Of a DNA stretch of 64,000 nucleotides, positions 19,278 through 26,596 are shown piece after piece. The DNA comes from Caulobacteraceae bacterium (GTDB lineage Bacteria > Pseudomonadota > Alphaproteobacteria > Caulobacterales > Caulobacteraceae), in assembly GCA_019695035.1 (NCBI GenBank), contig JAIBAU010000001.1, positions 62,001 through 126,000 on the forward strand, written 5' to 3'. The notes under the pieces were generated by a model, which was not told the origin of the DNA, made no database searches, and saw only the letters and a list, made by a program, of their open reading frames with translations. Positions within the stretch are counted from its first letter, which is position 1, and every line of letters begins with the position of its first letter. Position numbers and translations under genes: made by a program.

Positions 19278-19799
19278 TTGGTCGTTCGACAGGGATCCAC
19301 CCTGCAACTGCGCTCGGGATGTCCGATCAATCTGTCGCTTGAGGTCCTGGGCGACCGCTGGAGCCTGATCGTCGTCCGAGACATCATCTTCGGCGACCGA
19401 AGGCATTTCCGCGAATTGCTGACGCAATCGGAGGAGGGCATTTCCTCCAATATCCTGGCCGACCGGCTGCGGACCCTCGTCGACGCCGGCGTGCTCTCGC
19501 GCACCGACGACCCCAGGCACAAGCAGAAGGTCAGCTACAGCCTCACCGAACGTGGAATCCAGCTCGTACCGGTCCTCGCGCAGCTGGCGGGCTGGGGCGT
19601 GCGCCACCTGCCGGTGAGCGACGAACTGGGGATCCGGGCCCGGATCCTCGACGAGGGCGGACCGCCCCTGTGGAGCCGCTTCATGGACGAACTGCGGTGG
19701 ATGCACCTCGGCTCCCCGAGGCCGGCCGGCCCCTCCGTGTTCGACGACCTGCAGGCCGCCTATCTGGCGGCGGCGGCGAAGTCCGCTAGGACACGCTGA
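19278..19799 (+). CDS. HxlR-family transcriptional regulator
   Basis: This protein of about 173 residues has a winged helix with the HxlR signature CPINLSLEVLGDRWSLIVVR, then FRELLTQSEEGISSNILADR and the wing VSYSLTERG. HxlR proteins commonly respond to thiol- or aldehyde-reactive compounds. Start choice: TTG at 19278 is preceded by GGAGG at optimal spacing; another TTG at 19221 is possible but would place the repeats inside the gene. It is divergent from the reductase-GST pair, which it probably controls. The 3' end overlaps the convergent VOC gene by 14 bases. Confidence 0.88.
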   Translation: MVVRQGSTLQLRSGCPINLSLEVLGDRWSLIVVRDIIFGDRRHFRELLTQSEEGISSNILADRLRTLVDAGVLSRTDDPRHKQKVSYSLTERGIQLVPVLAQLAGWGVRHLPVSDELGIRARILDEGGPPLWSRFMDELRWMHLGSPRPAGPSVFDDLQAAYLAAAAKSARTR

Positions 19800-20166
19800 C
19801 AATCGACAGGATGTTGCCGTCCGGATCCTTGAACCAGGCGTTCCGGACCGAGCCGAACACGTGCACGTCGCCGCGCCGCTCGCCTCCGGGAAAGTCGTAG
19901 TGTTCGAACCGGACGCCTCTGCCTCCCAGCCTTTCGACCTCGGCCTCGAGGTCCTGGACGGTCCAGGTGATGGCAGTGGCCCGATTACTGCCGGCGAATT
20001 CGGACCTGTAGAGCAGGACGGCCGACCCCCCGCTTCGAAAACTCGCGACCGCCTCCGGCATCTCCGATCGCTCCTCGGACAGCCCCAGGATGTCCCGGTA
20101 AAAGGCCTTGGCGCGCTCCAGATCGGTGACCGCGATGGTGGCGACGGCGTCGTGTTGACCAAGCAT
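19786..20166 (-). CDS. VOC family protein (glyoxalase/bleomycin-resistance-like)
   Basis: This 126-residue protein has two VOC modules: VATIAVTDLERAKAFYRDIL at the N-terminus and a C-terminal module ending FKDPDGNILSIVSVS, with a candidate metal ligand glutamate around FEHYDF. Substrate unknown. It is convergent with and overlaps the HxlR gene. No antibiotic resistance is implied by the fold alone. Confidence 0.85.
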   Translation of the reverse strand: MLGQHDAVATIAVTDLERAKAFYRDILGLSEERSEMPEAVASFRSGGSAVLLYRSEFAGSNRATAITWTVQDLEAEVERLGGRGVRFEHYDFPGGERRGDVHVFGSVRNAWFKDPDGNILSIVSVS

Positions 20167-20278
20167 GCTGGCGTCTCCCTGCTGATGCCGACAGAACCCA
20201 CGGTCTCGCGGATGGTTCGCATTCGGCGCGCCGGACGCCGCAATTCGTGCTTACCTTAGCAGGTCCGGGGGAAACGCC

Positions 20279-21262
20279 ATGCGCTACGTCCGCCTCATCG
20301 CCGCGATCGTGGGCCTTGCCCTGGTCATGATCGCGCGACCGGCCTTCGCGAGCGATGCGCCCGCACCCACCATGACGGTCCCGGCGGGTCCCGCGAACCT
20401 GCGGGCCCGGACGGTTACCGAAACCACGATGACCTCAAGGGACGGCAAGGCCTACAACATCCTGATCTCAACGCCCGACGGGCCGCCTCCGCCCGGGGGC
20501 TTCCCGGTGATCTACGTGCTCGACGGACACGGCTGGTTCGGCGCGGCGGTGGAGATTGCGCGCATGCGCGAGAACAGCAAGCTCGATCCCCCGATCATCG
20601 TCGGCGTCGGCTATCCCAGTCGCCGCTTCTTCGACCCTGGGCGGAGCCTCGACCTGACTCCGCCCGGCGTCGCCGACGCTCGATTTGAACCGGGGGAGAT
20701 CGGCGGCGCCGACCGGTTCCTGTCCTTCCTGAACGAGACCCTGAAGCCGACGATCGCAGCCGCCCACCCCATAAACGCCGAACGGGAAACCCTCTTCGGC
20801 CACTCCTTCGGGGGCCTGTTCGCCCTCTATGCGCTCTTCCACGCGCCGCAGAGCTTCGACGTCTACATCGCGGCCAGCCCCTCGGTCGGGTTCGGCGATC
20901 GGGCGATCCTGCGCGAGGCCGCAGCCTTCCGGCCGGGCGCAAGGGGAAGCCCCCGGCTGCTGGTCACCATGGGCGGGCTTGAGGCGGGCCTGCCGGCCGC
21001 CCTTATGGCCGACTATCGCCGCTGGTACGAAGCCCATCCGGAAGCCCGCGGGGGGTTGGGCGTCGACGAGATCATGGCTGAGACCTTTCCTCCCGCCGAC
21101 GCGGCCTTCGACCGGATCGGCGCGGCCCGCGCGATGACGGAACAGCTGGCGGCGGCCGGCCTGCCCGCGACGTTCGCGGTCTTTCCCGACGAGGAGCATA
21201 CGGCAGCGGGTATATCGGCCCTGAACCGGGGCGTGCCGCTCGCCCTGAGACCTGCCGGCTGA
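20279..21262 (+). CDS. secreted alpha/beta-hydrolase, esterase D/IroE-like
   Basis: This 327-residue protein has a signal peptide (hydrophobic residues 5-24, cleavage after AFA). The esterase family fold shows VIYVLDGHGWF near the oxyanion region, nucleophile elbow GHSFGG and a C-terminal EEHTAAG holding the catalytic histidine. It resembles periplasmic hydrolases of the IroE/BesA type that cut ferric-siderophore esters, as well as general carboxylesterases; there are no siderophore genes nearby. GGGGGAAACGCC precedes the ATG. Confidence 0.87.
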   Translation: MRYVRLIAAIVGLALVMIARPAFASDAPAPTMTVPAGPANLRARTVTETTMTSRDGKAYNILISTPDGPPPPGGFPVIYVLDGHGWFGAAVEIARMRENSKLDPPIIVGVGYPSRRFFDPGRSLDLTPPGVADARFEPGEIGGADRFLSFLNETLKPTIAAAHPINAERETLFGHSFGGLFALYALFHAPQSFDVYIAASPSVGFGDRAILREAAAFRPGARGSPRLLVTMGGLEAGLPAALMADYRRWYEAHPEARGGLGVDEIMAETFPPADAAFDRIGAARAMTEQLAAAGLPATFAVFPDEEHTAAGISALNRGVPLALRPAG

Positions 21263-21379
21263 CGGGCCCGTCGCGGGGCCCTGCAGGAAAATCTCACGCG
21301 ACTGCATCCGAACGACCGGTCGGCGGCGATTGAGAGGTGAAAACGGGGCGGATGGGCCGTCCCGCACAAGGATCGACCG

Positions 21380-21568
21380 ATGGAAGAGCTGTTCCGCGAC
21401 TACTGGTGGCTTCTGTTCCCGCTAAGCTGGATGGTCTACGCCGGCTGGACCGGATTCCTGCACGAGCGCCGCCGCGCCGAGGCGTTCAAGCTGATCCGGA
21501 CGTACCGCGAGAAGGGCCAGGAACCCCCGGCCGAGCTGGCGCGCATGGCCCTCGGGCGGGAGTGCTGA
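21380..21568 (+). CDS. 62-residue membrane protein, first copy of a tandem duplication
   Basis: One transmembrane segment lies at residues about 7-27 (YWWLLFPLSWMVYAGW), followed by a basic RRR stretch and an amphipathic tail with GQEPPAELARM. The N-terminal 55 residues are closely similar to those of the next gene's product (MEDLFRSYWWLLFPLSW). It starts an apparent operon of four genes including an ECF sigma factor. The function is unknown. The juxtamembrane GQEPP motif recurs in the products of 21571 and 22989. Confidence 0.75.
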   Translation: MEELFRDYWWLLFPLSWMVYAGWTGFLHERRRAEAFKLIRTYREKGQEPPAELARMALGREC

Positions 21569-21570
21569 TC

Positions 21571-22026
21571 ATGGAAGACCTGTTCCGTTCCTACTGGTGG
21601 CTTCTGTTTCCGCTGAGCTGGTTCATCATCGGCGGCTGGAACAGCTGGCTGAACTACAGGCGTTCCCGCGACGCGATGGACCTGATGCGGCAGTACGCCG
21701 CCCAGGGGAAGGAGCCGCCCCCGGACCTGATGAGGACGCTGAGCTATCCCGTTGACGACGACGGCTGGGGACGACGCCGCTACCGCCACTATGGCTATCG
21801 CCGCAGCTGGCCGGCCCGCGTGGCCATGTTCAGCATCCTCGCCGTGGGCTTCTACTGGGCGGCCAGTGAGAACCTCTACGGCGCCGAAGACGCCTTCAAG
21901 ATCGTCACCTTCGTGATGGGCGCCATCGCCGTCGCCACCCTGGTCGGCGGCCTGGTGGCGCGCCTCGGGGGCCGCGATCTCGACCGCGAGCTCGATCGCG
22001 ACCGCCGCGACCCGCCGAGCCCCTGA
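21571..22026 (+). CDS. membrane protein with duplicated N-terminal module
   Basis: This 151-residue protein has an N-terminal module (residues 1-55) matching the product of 21380, including GKEPPPDLMR. It then has an aromatic/arginine-rich linker (GWGRRRYRHYGYRRSW) and two further transmembrane helices at about 88-105 and 118-136. It ends in a charged tail of Asp/Arg repeats. The start follows the previous stop by two bases, and its stop overlaps the sigma factor start (TGATG). The arrangement suggests a membrane component of an ECF signalling module. Confidence 0.78.
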   Translation: MEDLFRSYWWLLFPLSWFIIGGWNSWLNYRRSRDAMDLMRQYAAQGKEPPPDLMRTLSYPVDDDGWGRRRYRHYGYRRSWPARVAMFSILAVGFYWAASENLYGAEDAFKIVTFVMGAIAVATLVGGLVARLGGRDLDRELDRDRRDPPSP

Positions 22027-22556
22027 TGACTGCCTTCGCGACCGAGGCCGACCTCGTCGCGAAGGCGAGGGCGGGCTCAGACGAGGCGTTCGGCCGACTG
22101 GTGGACCTCAATCAGCAGGCGGTCCGCGCCTTCCTGCGACGCCTGTGCGGTGATCCTGCCGAGGCCGATGACCTCGCGCAGGAGACCTTTCTCACGGCCT
22201 GGTCGACGTTGGGCCGGTTGCGAGACCAGGTAAAGGTCAGGACCTGGCTCTGCGGCATCGCCTTCCGCAAGGCGCAGACGGCGATGCGAAGCCGGTCGAG
22301 GGCCGCGCGGCGCGACCGGCAGTGGCTCGACACTCGCGACACGGTGTTCGCGCCGGGTGGCGACGACCGGGCCCTTGTGGAGCGTGCGATGGCCGAGCTG
22401 GCGATCGACCAGCGCGCCGCCGTCGCCCTCTGCCTGGCCGGCGATTGGTCCCACAGCGAGGCGGCCGAGGCCCTCGGCGTCCCGGTCGGGACGGTGAAGT
22501 CGCATGTCGCGCGCGGTCGCGCTAAACTGCTTGAGCTCCTGGGAGCACGGTCATGA
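22026..22556 (+). CDS. ECF-type RNA polymerase sigma factor
   Basis: This 176-residue sigma-70 factor has region 2 (residues about 20-85, with the EADDLAQETFLTAW core-binding helix) and region 4 (about 115-170, with SHSEAAEALGVPVGTVKSHV). It would redirect RNA polymerase to a small regulon. It overlaps the upstream membrane gene by one base and the downstream small membrane protein by four (ATGA), so translation is coupled to both. No zinc-finger anti-sigma is adjacent. A second ECF factor with the same neighbourhood lies at 23405. Confidence 0.92.
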   Translation: MTAFATEADLVAKARAGSDEAFGRLVDLNQQAVRAFLRRLCGDPAEADDLAQETFLTAWSTLGRLRDQVKVRTWLCGIAFRKAQTAMRSRSRAARRDRQWLDTRDTVFAPGGDDRALVERAMAELAIDQRAAVALCLAGDWSHSEAAEALGVPVGTVKSHVARGRAKLLELLGARS

Positions 22557-22858
22557 TCACGATGGGCCCTGAAGAACGTCTGGCTCGCGCCTTCGCCTTC
22601 GATGAACCGCCGGCGCGGGATTTTGCCTTCACCCTGGCGGTGATGGAAAAGGCCGCCCGTCGGCGGCTCATGATGAACCTGCTGCTGCTCGCGGCGCCGG
22701 CGCTTGTCGGCGCTGTCTTGATGTGGGCCCTGATCCCGGCGCTTCAGCCCCTGTTTGAAAGCGTAGCCCAGGGAATCTGGCCGGCCGTCCCGGCCGCGCT
22801 GCTGGCCGCCTTCCTCGCCGTGGTGTCCTGGCAGCTCCTCGTGCCGGGCGAGCACTGA
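22553..22858 (+). CDS. small membrane protein, candidate anti-sigma
   Basis: This 101-residue protein has a cytosolic N-terminus (about 38 residues) with ERLARAFAF and RDFAFTLAVMEKAARRR. Two hydrophobic segments follow at about 41-60 and 76-95. The N-terminal pattern (LxRxF, then DxxFxxxV and a basic residue) also occurs in the product of 23994, which follows the second sigma factor. Position after the sigma gene and topology suggest it binds and restrains the sigma factor; no zinc-binding HxxxCxxC motif is present. Confidence 0.7.
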   Translation: MITMGPEERLARAFAFDEPPARDFAFTLAVMEKAARRRLMMNLLLLAAPALVGAVLMWALIPALQPLFESVAQGIWPAVPAALLAAFLAVVSWQLLVPGEH

Positions 22859-22988
22859 CGCGAGGCGGATCGCCGCCTTACGAAGGTTTAATCCGCCGGC
22901 CCGCATCCGTTTGGGGCCTTCGCCGCCTCTTCCCCGTCAAGAGCGGCGCATATCGCAGCCGCCACGACGTGGAAAAACGGTAAGTCCA

Positions 22989-23393
22989 ATGGAAGACATC
23001 ATTCCGATCTTCGGCATCACGATCCCCTTCGCGGCGCTCGTGGCCATCGTGCTCGGCCCGAGCCTGATCCGCGATCGCGAGAAGGCCCGGATGCAGGAAA
23101 CCCTGCGCAAGGCCATCGACGCGGGCCAGTCCCTGCCGCCGGAGGTCATCGAAGCCATGGCGCGCGCCGCCGACGTGCTGCCGACCCGCACCAAGGACAT
23201 TCGCCGCTCCGTCCTCCTGCTGGCCCTGGCCGGTTCGCTGACGGTGATCGGCTTCCTGGCCAACTACTACTCGTCCGGCGACGGCAACGGCGCGGCGGTG
23301 GTCTGGGGCATCGCCACCATCCCCGGCTTCATCGGCGTCGCCTACATGCTGCTCGGCCTGATGGCCAAGCCCGTTCCGGTGGCCCAGGACTAG
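22989..23393 (+). CDS. DUF6249-like membrane protein
   Basis: This 134-residue protein starts at MEDIIPIFGI, with transmembrane segments at about residues 7-24, 76-96 and 104-124. Between the first two lies an amphipathic cytosolic region with LRKAIDAGQSLPPEVIEAM. This matches the family often called DUF6249, frequently next to ECF sigma genes. The GQxxPP motif echoes the products of 21380 and 21571. It precedes the second ECF sigma gene by 11 bases and opens the second cassette. Confidence 0.8.
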   Translation: MEDIIPIFGITIPFAALVAIVLGPSLIRDREKARMQETLRKAIDAGQSLPPEVIEAMARAADVLPTRTKDIRRSVLLLALAGSLTVIGFLANYYSSGDGNGAAVVWGIATIPGFIGVAYMLLGLMAKPVPVAQD

Positions 23394-23404
23394 TCGGGGA
23401 CACG

Positions 23405-24001
23405 ATGGGGCCTTCCCCGACCATGCAGAGCCTCTCCGGACTCCATGACGTCGAGCTCGCGGCCCGTGCGGCCGCGGGCGGACGGCGCGAGTTCGGAGAG
23501 CTGGTGCGCCGGCACGGCTCGGCGGTGCGCGGCCTGCTGCGCCGGATGGGCTCGGATCTGTCGACGGCCGACGATATCGCCCAGGACGCCTTCCTGGTCG
23601 CCTTCGAACGGATGGCCGAGTTTCGGGGTGAGGGCACCTTCGCCGCCTGGGTTCGACGCATCGCCGCCCGTCTCTACCTCAAGCGCCGGCAGCGCGACGC
23701 GAGGCTGCTGCTGGAGGCCGAGCCCCGGGAACCGGAGCAGGCCGTGAGTTATGCTGACGCCGCCGGACGCATCGACCTGGACGCCGCCATGGCCTGCCTT
23801 AGCGAGGCGGAACGATTGTCCGTCTCGCTCTGCTACGGCGCCGGCCTGTCTCACACGGAGGTCTCCGAGACCTTGAATATCCCCCTCGGAACGGTCAAAT
23901 CCCATGTCAAACGTGGTCTGGATAAACTCAGGGTCCGCCTCGCGCCGGACGGCGCGGGGAGCAACCCGAACCAGCAACCCGGGAGCCTGGCTCATGGTTG
24001 A
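23405..24001 (+). CDS. ECF-type RNA polymerase sigma factor (second copy)
   Basis: This 198-residue sigma factor has region 2 (STADDIAQDAFLVAFERMAE) and region 4 (SHTEVSETLNIPLGTVKSHV). It is related to the factor at 22026, most clearly in region 4. GGGGACACG precedes the ATG at 23405; an ATG at 23423 is also possible. It overlaps the next gene, a membrane protein, by eight bases. The pairing repeats the order of the first module. Confidence 0.92.
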   Translation: MGPSPTMQSLSGLHDVELAARAAAGGRREFGELVRRHGSAVRGLLRRMGSDLSTADDIAQDAFLVAFERMAEFRGEGTFAAWVRRIAARLYLKRRQRDARLLLEAEPREPEQAVSYADAAGRIDLDAAMACLSEAERLSVSLCYGAGLSHTEVSETLNIPLGTVKSHVKRGLDKLRVRLAPDGAGSNPNQQPGSLAHG

Positions 24002-24404
24002 GCGCGAGTTCGAAGCCGACCTGGAGCGCCTGTTCAACCAGACGCCGGTCATGGACGACAGCGACGTCTTCGCCGCGCGGGTGACCCGCAAGCTGGAGAC
24101 GGGCTGGCGGATGCGGGCTGTCGGGATCGCAGCCGCCGGAGCGGTGGGCGGCCTGATCGCCCTCAGCCAGATGATCCGGTCAGGCCTCAATATCGATCTG
24201 CTGGACGGTTCGAACGGCTCGGTCCACCGGATCGACCAGGCCTACAACCGCGCCGGAGCCGAGGTGATCAACCTTTCCGGGATCGACCTGTCAGGCGTCG
24301 ATTTCGGCGCCATCGGGATGAACGCCAACCTGTTCGCCATGAGCGCCCTGGCGGTGCTGCTGGCCGGGGCGGCCATGGGACTGCGCCTGCTAGACGAGAG
24401 CTGA
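23994..24404 (+). CDS. membrane protein, candidate anti-sigma of the second ECF module
   Basis: This 136-residue protein starts at [10 protein letters not shown] inside the end of the sigma gene. The N-terminal cytosolic part (about 38 residues) carries DLERLF and [11 protein letters not shown], the same pattern as the product of 22553. A transmembrane helix at about 42-60 and a second at about 112-131 flank a roughly 50-residue loop containing [13 protein letters not shown], probably periplasmic. The topology would allow sensing outside and sigma binding inside, but both roles are inferred. Confidence 0.72.
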   Translation: MVEREFEADLERLFNQTPVMDDSDVFAARVTRKLETGWRMRAVGIAAAGAVGGLIALSQMIRSGLNIDLLDGSNGSVHRIDQAYNRAGAEVINLSGIDLSGVDFGAIGMNANLFAMSALAVLLAGAAMGLRLLDES

Positions 24405-24469
24405 GTGACCTTGCAACCCGTTCCGGGTTAGTCTGGGCCTCCCGTCTCTCCCCAGACGTCGAGGTTTGC

Positions 24470-25306
24470 ATGTCCGCCCAACGCCAGGACGCCGTCCGCC
24501 GCATCACCGCGCCCGAAATCACCGCCCGCAAGGGCGGCGATCCGCTGGTCTGCCTGACCGCCTACACCGCTCCCATGGCCGAACTCCTCGACCCGCATTG
24601 CGAGGTCCTGCTGGTCGGCGACAGCGTGGGGATGGTGGTTCATGGCCTGCCCAACACGGTGGGCGTCACCCTGGACATGATGATCCTGCACGGCCAGGCG
24701 GTGATGCGCGGCGCGAAGCGGGCGATGGTGGTCATCGACATGCCTTTCGGCAGCTACGAAGGGCCGCCGCAGATCGCCTTCGAGAACGCCGCGCGGGTCC
24801 TGAAGGAGACCGGCGCGCAGGCGGTGAAGGTGGAAGCCGGGCCGACCATCGCCGAGACGATCCGCTACCTGGTCCAGCGCGGCGTCCCCGTGATGGGCCA
24901 CGTGGGCCTGCGGCCGCAGGCCGTCAACGTCGACGGCGCCTTCCGCGCCAAGGGCAAGACCGAGGACGAGCGCACCCGCGTGCTCGCCGAAGCCGAGGCC
25001 GCCGCCGACGCCGGCGCCTTCGCCATCGTGGTCGAGGGCGTAGCCGAGAGCCTCGCCCGCGAAATCACGGCGGCGGTCGACGCGCCCACCATCGGAATCG
25101 GGGCCAGCGCCGGCTGTGACGGACAGATCCTGGTCACCGACGACATGCTGGGGCTGTTCGAGTGGACGCCTCGCTTTGTCCGCAGGTACGCCGACCTGCG
25201 GGGCGAGATCGGCGGCGCCGTCGAGCGCTGGGCCGCGGACGTGCGCGCTCGCCGCTTCCCGGGCGAGGCGGAGACCTATTTCTCGAAGAGGCCGGCCGAA
25301 GCCTGA
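24470..25306 (+). CDS. panB: 3-methyl-2-oxobutanoate hydroxymethyltransferase
   Basis: It transfers a hydroxymethyl group from methylenetetrahydrofolate to ketoisovalerate, the first committed step of pantothenate (CoA) synthesis. The protein has 278 residues. Diagnostic segments are [38 protein letters not shown] and GHVGLRPQ; metal-binding aspartates lie in GDSVGM and IDMPFG. No panC is adjacent. The gene is convergent with a lipoprotein gene three bases downstream. Confidence 0.97.
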   Translation: MSAQRQDAVRRITAPEITARKGGDPLVCLTAYTAPMAELLDPHCEVLLVGDSVGMVVHGLPNTVGVTLDMMILHGQAVMRGAKRAMVVIDMPFGSYEGPPQIAFENAARVLKETGAQAVKVEAGPTIAETIRYLVQRGVPVMGHVGLRPQAVNVDGAFRAKGKTEDERTRVLAEAEAAADAGAFAIVVEGVAESLAREITAAVDAPTIGIGASAGCDGQILVTDDMLGLFEWTPRFVRRYADLRGEIGGAVERWAADVRARRFPGEAETYFSKRPAEA

Positions 25307-25309
25307 TCG

Positions 25310-25621
25310 CTACTCGCCGGCCCGGGGATCGGGGCTGACTCCGGGGGGCGGCGCTTCACACTTGCCGTCGCGGAACAGGGCCCATTCCTCGCACTGTCGT
25401 CCGTCGCTCATGCGGCAGTAGCTGGTTACGCCCTCCGGCGAACTGTAGCTGACGAGTTCGCCGCCGGAACGGACACAGGCCACCGACGCCGGATTGGCCA
25501 TGCCGACGGCTTCAGGCCGGGCCGGCGGCGCCGCGGACGGGGCCGGGGCCGTGTGCTCCGGCAGTTTGCAGGCCGCGAGCGCCAGTACGGTGATCAGTGC
25601 CAATCGCGCCATGGGCCGCAT
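25310..25621 (-). CDS. DUF333 lipoprotein
   Basis: This 103-residue protein starts at MRPMARLALI, selected by GGAGG seven bases upstream. The lipobox LAAC puts the acylated cysteine at about Cys18. The mature part holds MANPASVACVRSGGELVSY and a cysteine-rich end (YCRMSDGRQCEEWALF), matching the DUF333 family sometimes annotated as putative hemolysin; no toxin activity is established for the family. It lies divergent from the TPR-bamB-der operon. Confidence 0.82.
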   Translation of the reverse strand: MRPMARLALITVLALAACKLPEHTAPAPSAAPPARPEAVGMANPASVACVRSGGELVSYSSPEGVTSYCRMSDGRQCEEWALFRDGKCEAPPPGVSPDPRAGE

Positions 25622-25792
25622 GCGAAATCCTCCTTCGGCTACGCCAACCTGCGCTGTATGCGCCACAAGCCCGCCGGGCTGCAATTTCGGCGCGCCGAAT
25701 CCTGCGCCGGAAGGCCCAAGCCGCGTTGCGGCCATGATTGCGAGGCTATAGGTTCGCGGCGGTTTTGACGGATTGCGCCGCGGGGAGGCCGA

Positions 25793-26596
25793 GTGGTCGA
25801 TTTCTTCAACGAGGTGGACGAGGACCTGAGAGCGCAGGAAACGCGCGACCTGGCCCGCAAGTACCTCCCTTGGGCCGCGGGCGTCGTTCTCGCCGGCCTG
25901 GTGGCCGCCGGCGGATACTGGGGCTGGCAGTCCTGGCGCCTCGACGAGGCGGGCAAGGCTTCTGTGGACTATGAGCGCGGCATGACCGCCCTGTCGCAGG
26001 GCAACAACGCCGCCGCCGACGCCGCCTTCTCCGAAGCGGCCGGCCGCTCGTCGACCGCCTACAAGGCGCTGGCCCTGATGCAGCGCGCCGCCCTGGCGCT
26101 GAAGGCGGGCAACCGCGACCAGGCCGTGAAGCTCTGGGACGAGGCCGCCAAGGCCTCGAAGGGCCAGCCGATTCTGTCGGATGCGGCGGCCCTGAAGGCG
26201 GCTTATGTGCTGATGGACGTGCAGCCTTACGCCGAGGTGGAAAAGCGCTTGAAGCCGCTCTCGCAGGAAGGCCGCCCCTACCGCCCGTTGGCGCTTGAGG
26301 CCCTCGCCATGGCCAAGCTCGCCGCGGGCAAGACCAGCGAGGCGCGCGCCGAACTGGTCGCCCTGTCGCTGCTGCTCGACGCGCCGGATGGCGTGCGCGA
26401 GCGCTCGCAGGCGGCGATCCAGATGATCGATTCCGGCGCCGCCGCCAAGCTGCCGGGCATCGCCCGGGCCGCGGCTGCGCTTCCACCGGCCCCCGAACCC
26501 AACCCCTTCGCCGAGGCCGCTGCGGCCGCCGCGGCCCAGCAGGGTCCGCAGGCCGCACCCCAGACCCAAGCCCCCGCCGGAGCGCCCGCGCAATGA
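25793..26596 (+). CDS. YfgM-like TPR membrane protein
   Basis: This 267-residue protein starts at GTG (GGGAGG just upstream). A short cytosolic N-terminus is followed by a transmembrane helix (residues about 28-48) and a periplasmic tetratricopeptide region (about 55-220), then a proline/alanine-rich tail. It corresponds to YfgM, which in E. coli links the Sec translocon with periplasmic chaperones and sits beside bamB. The stop overlaps the bamB start by four bases. Confidence 0.85.
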   Translation: MVDFFNEVDEDLRAQETRDLARKYLPWAAGVVLAGLVAAGGYWGWQSWRLDEAGKASVDYERGMTALSQGNNAAADAAFSEAAGRSSTAYKALALMQRAALALKAGNRDQAVKLWDEAAKASKGQPILSDAAALKAAYVLMDVQPYAEVEKRLKPLSQEGRPYRPLALEALAMAKLAAGKTSEARAELVALSLLLDAPDGVRERSQAAIQMIDSGAAAKLPGIARAAAALPPAPEPNPFAEAAAAAAAQQGPQAAPQTQAPAGAPAQ

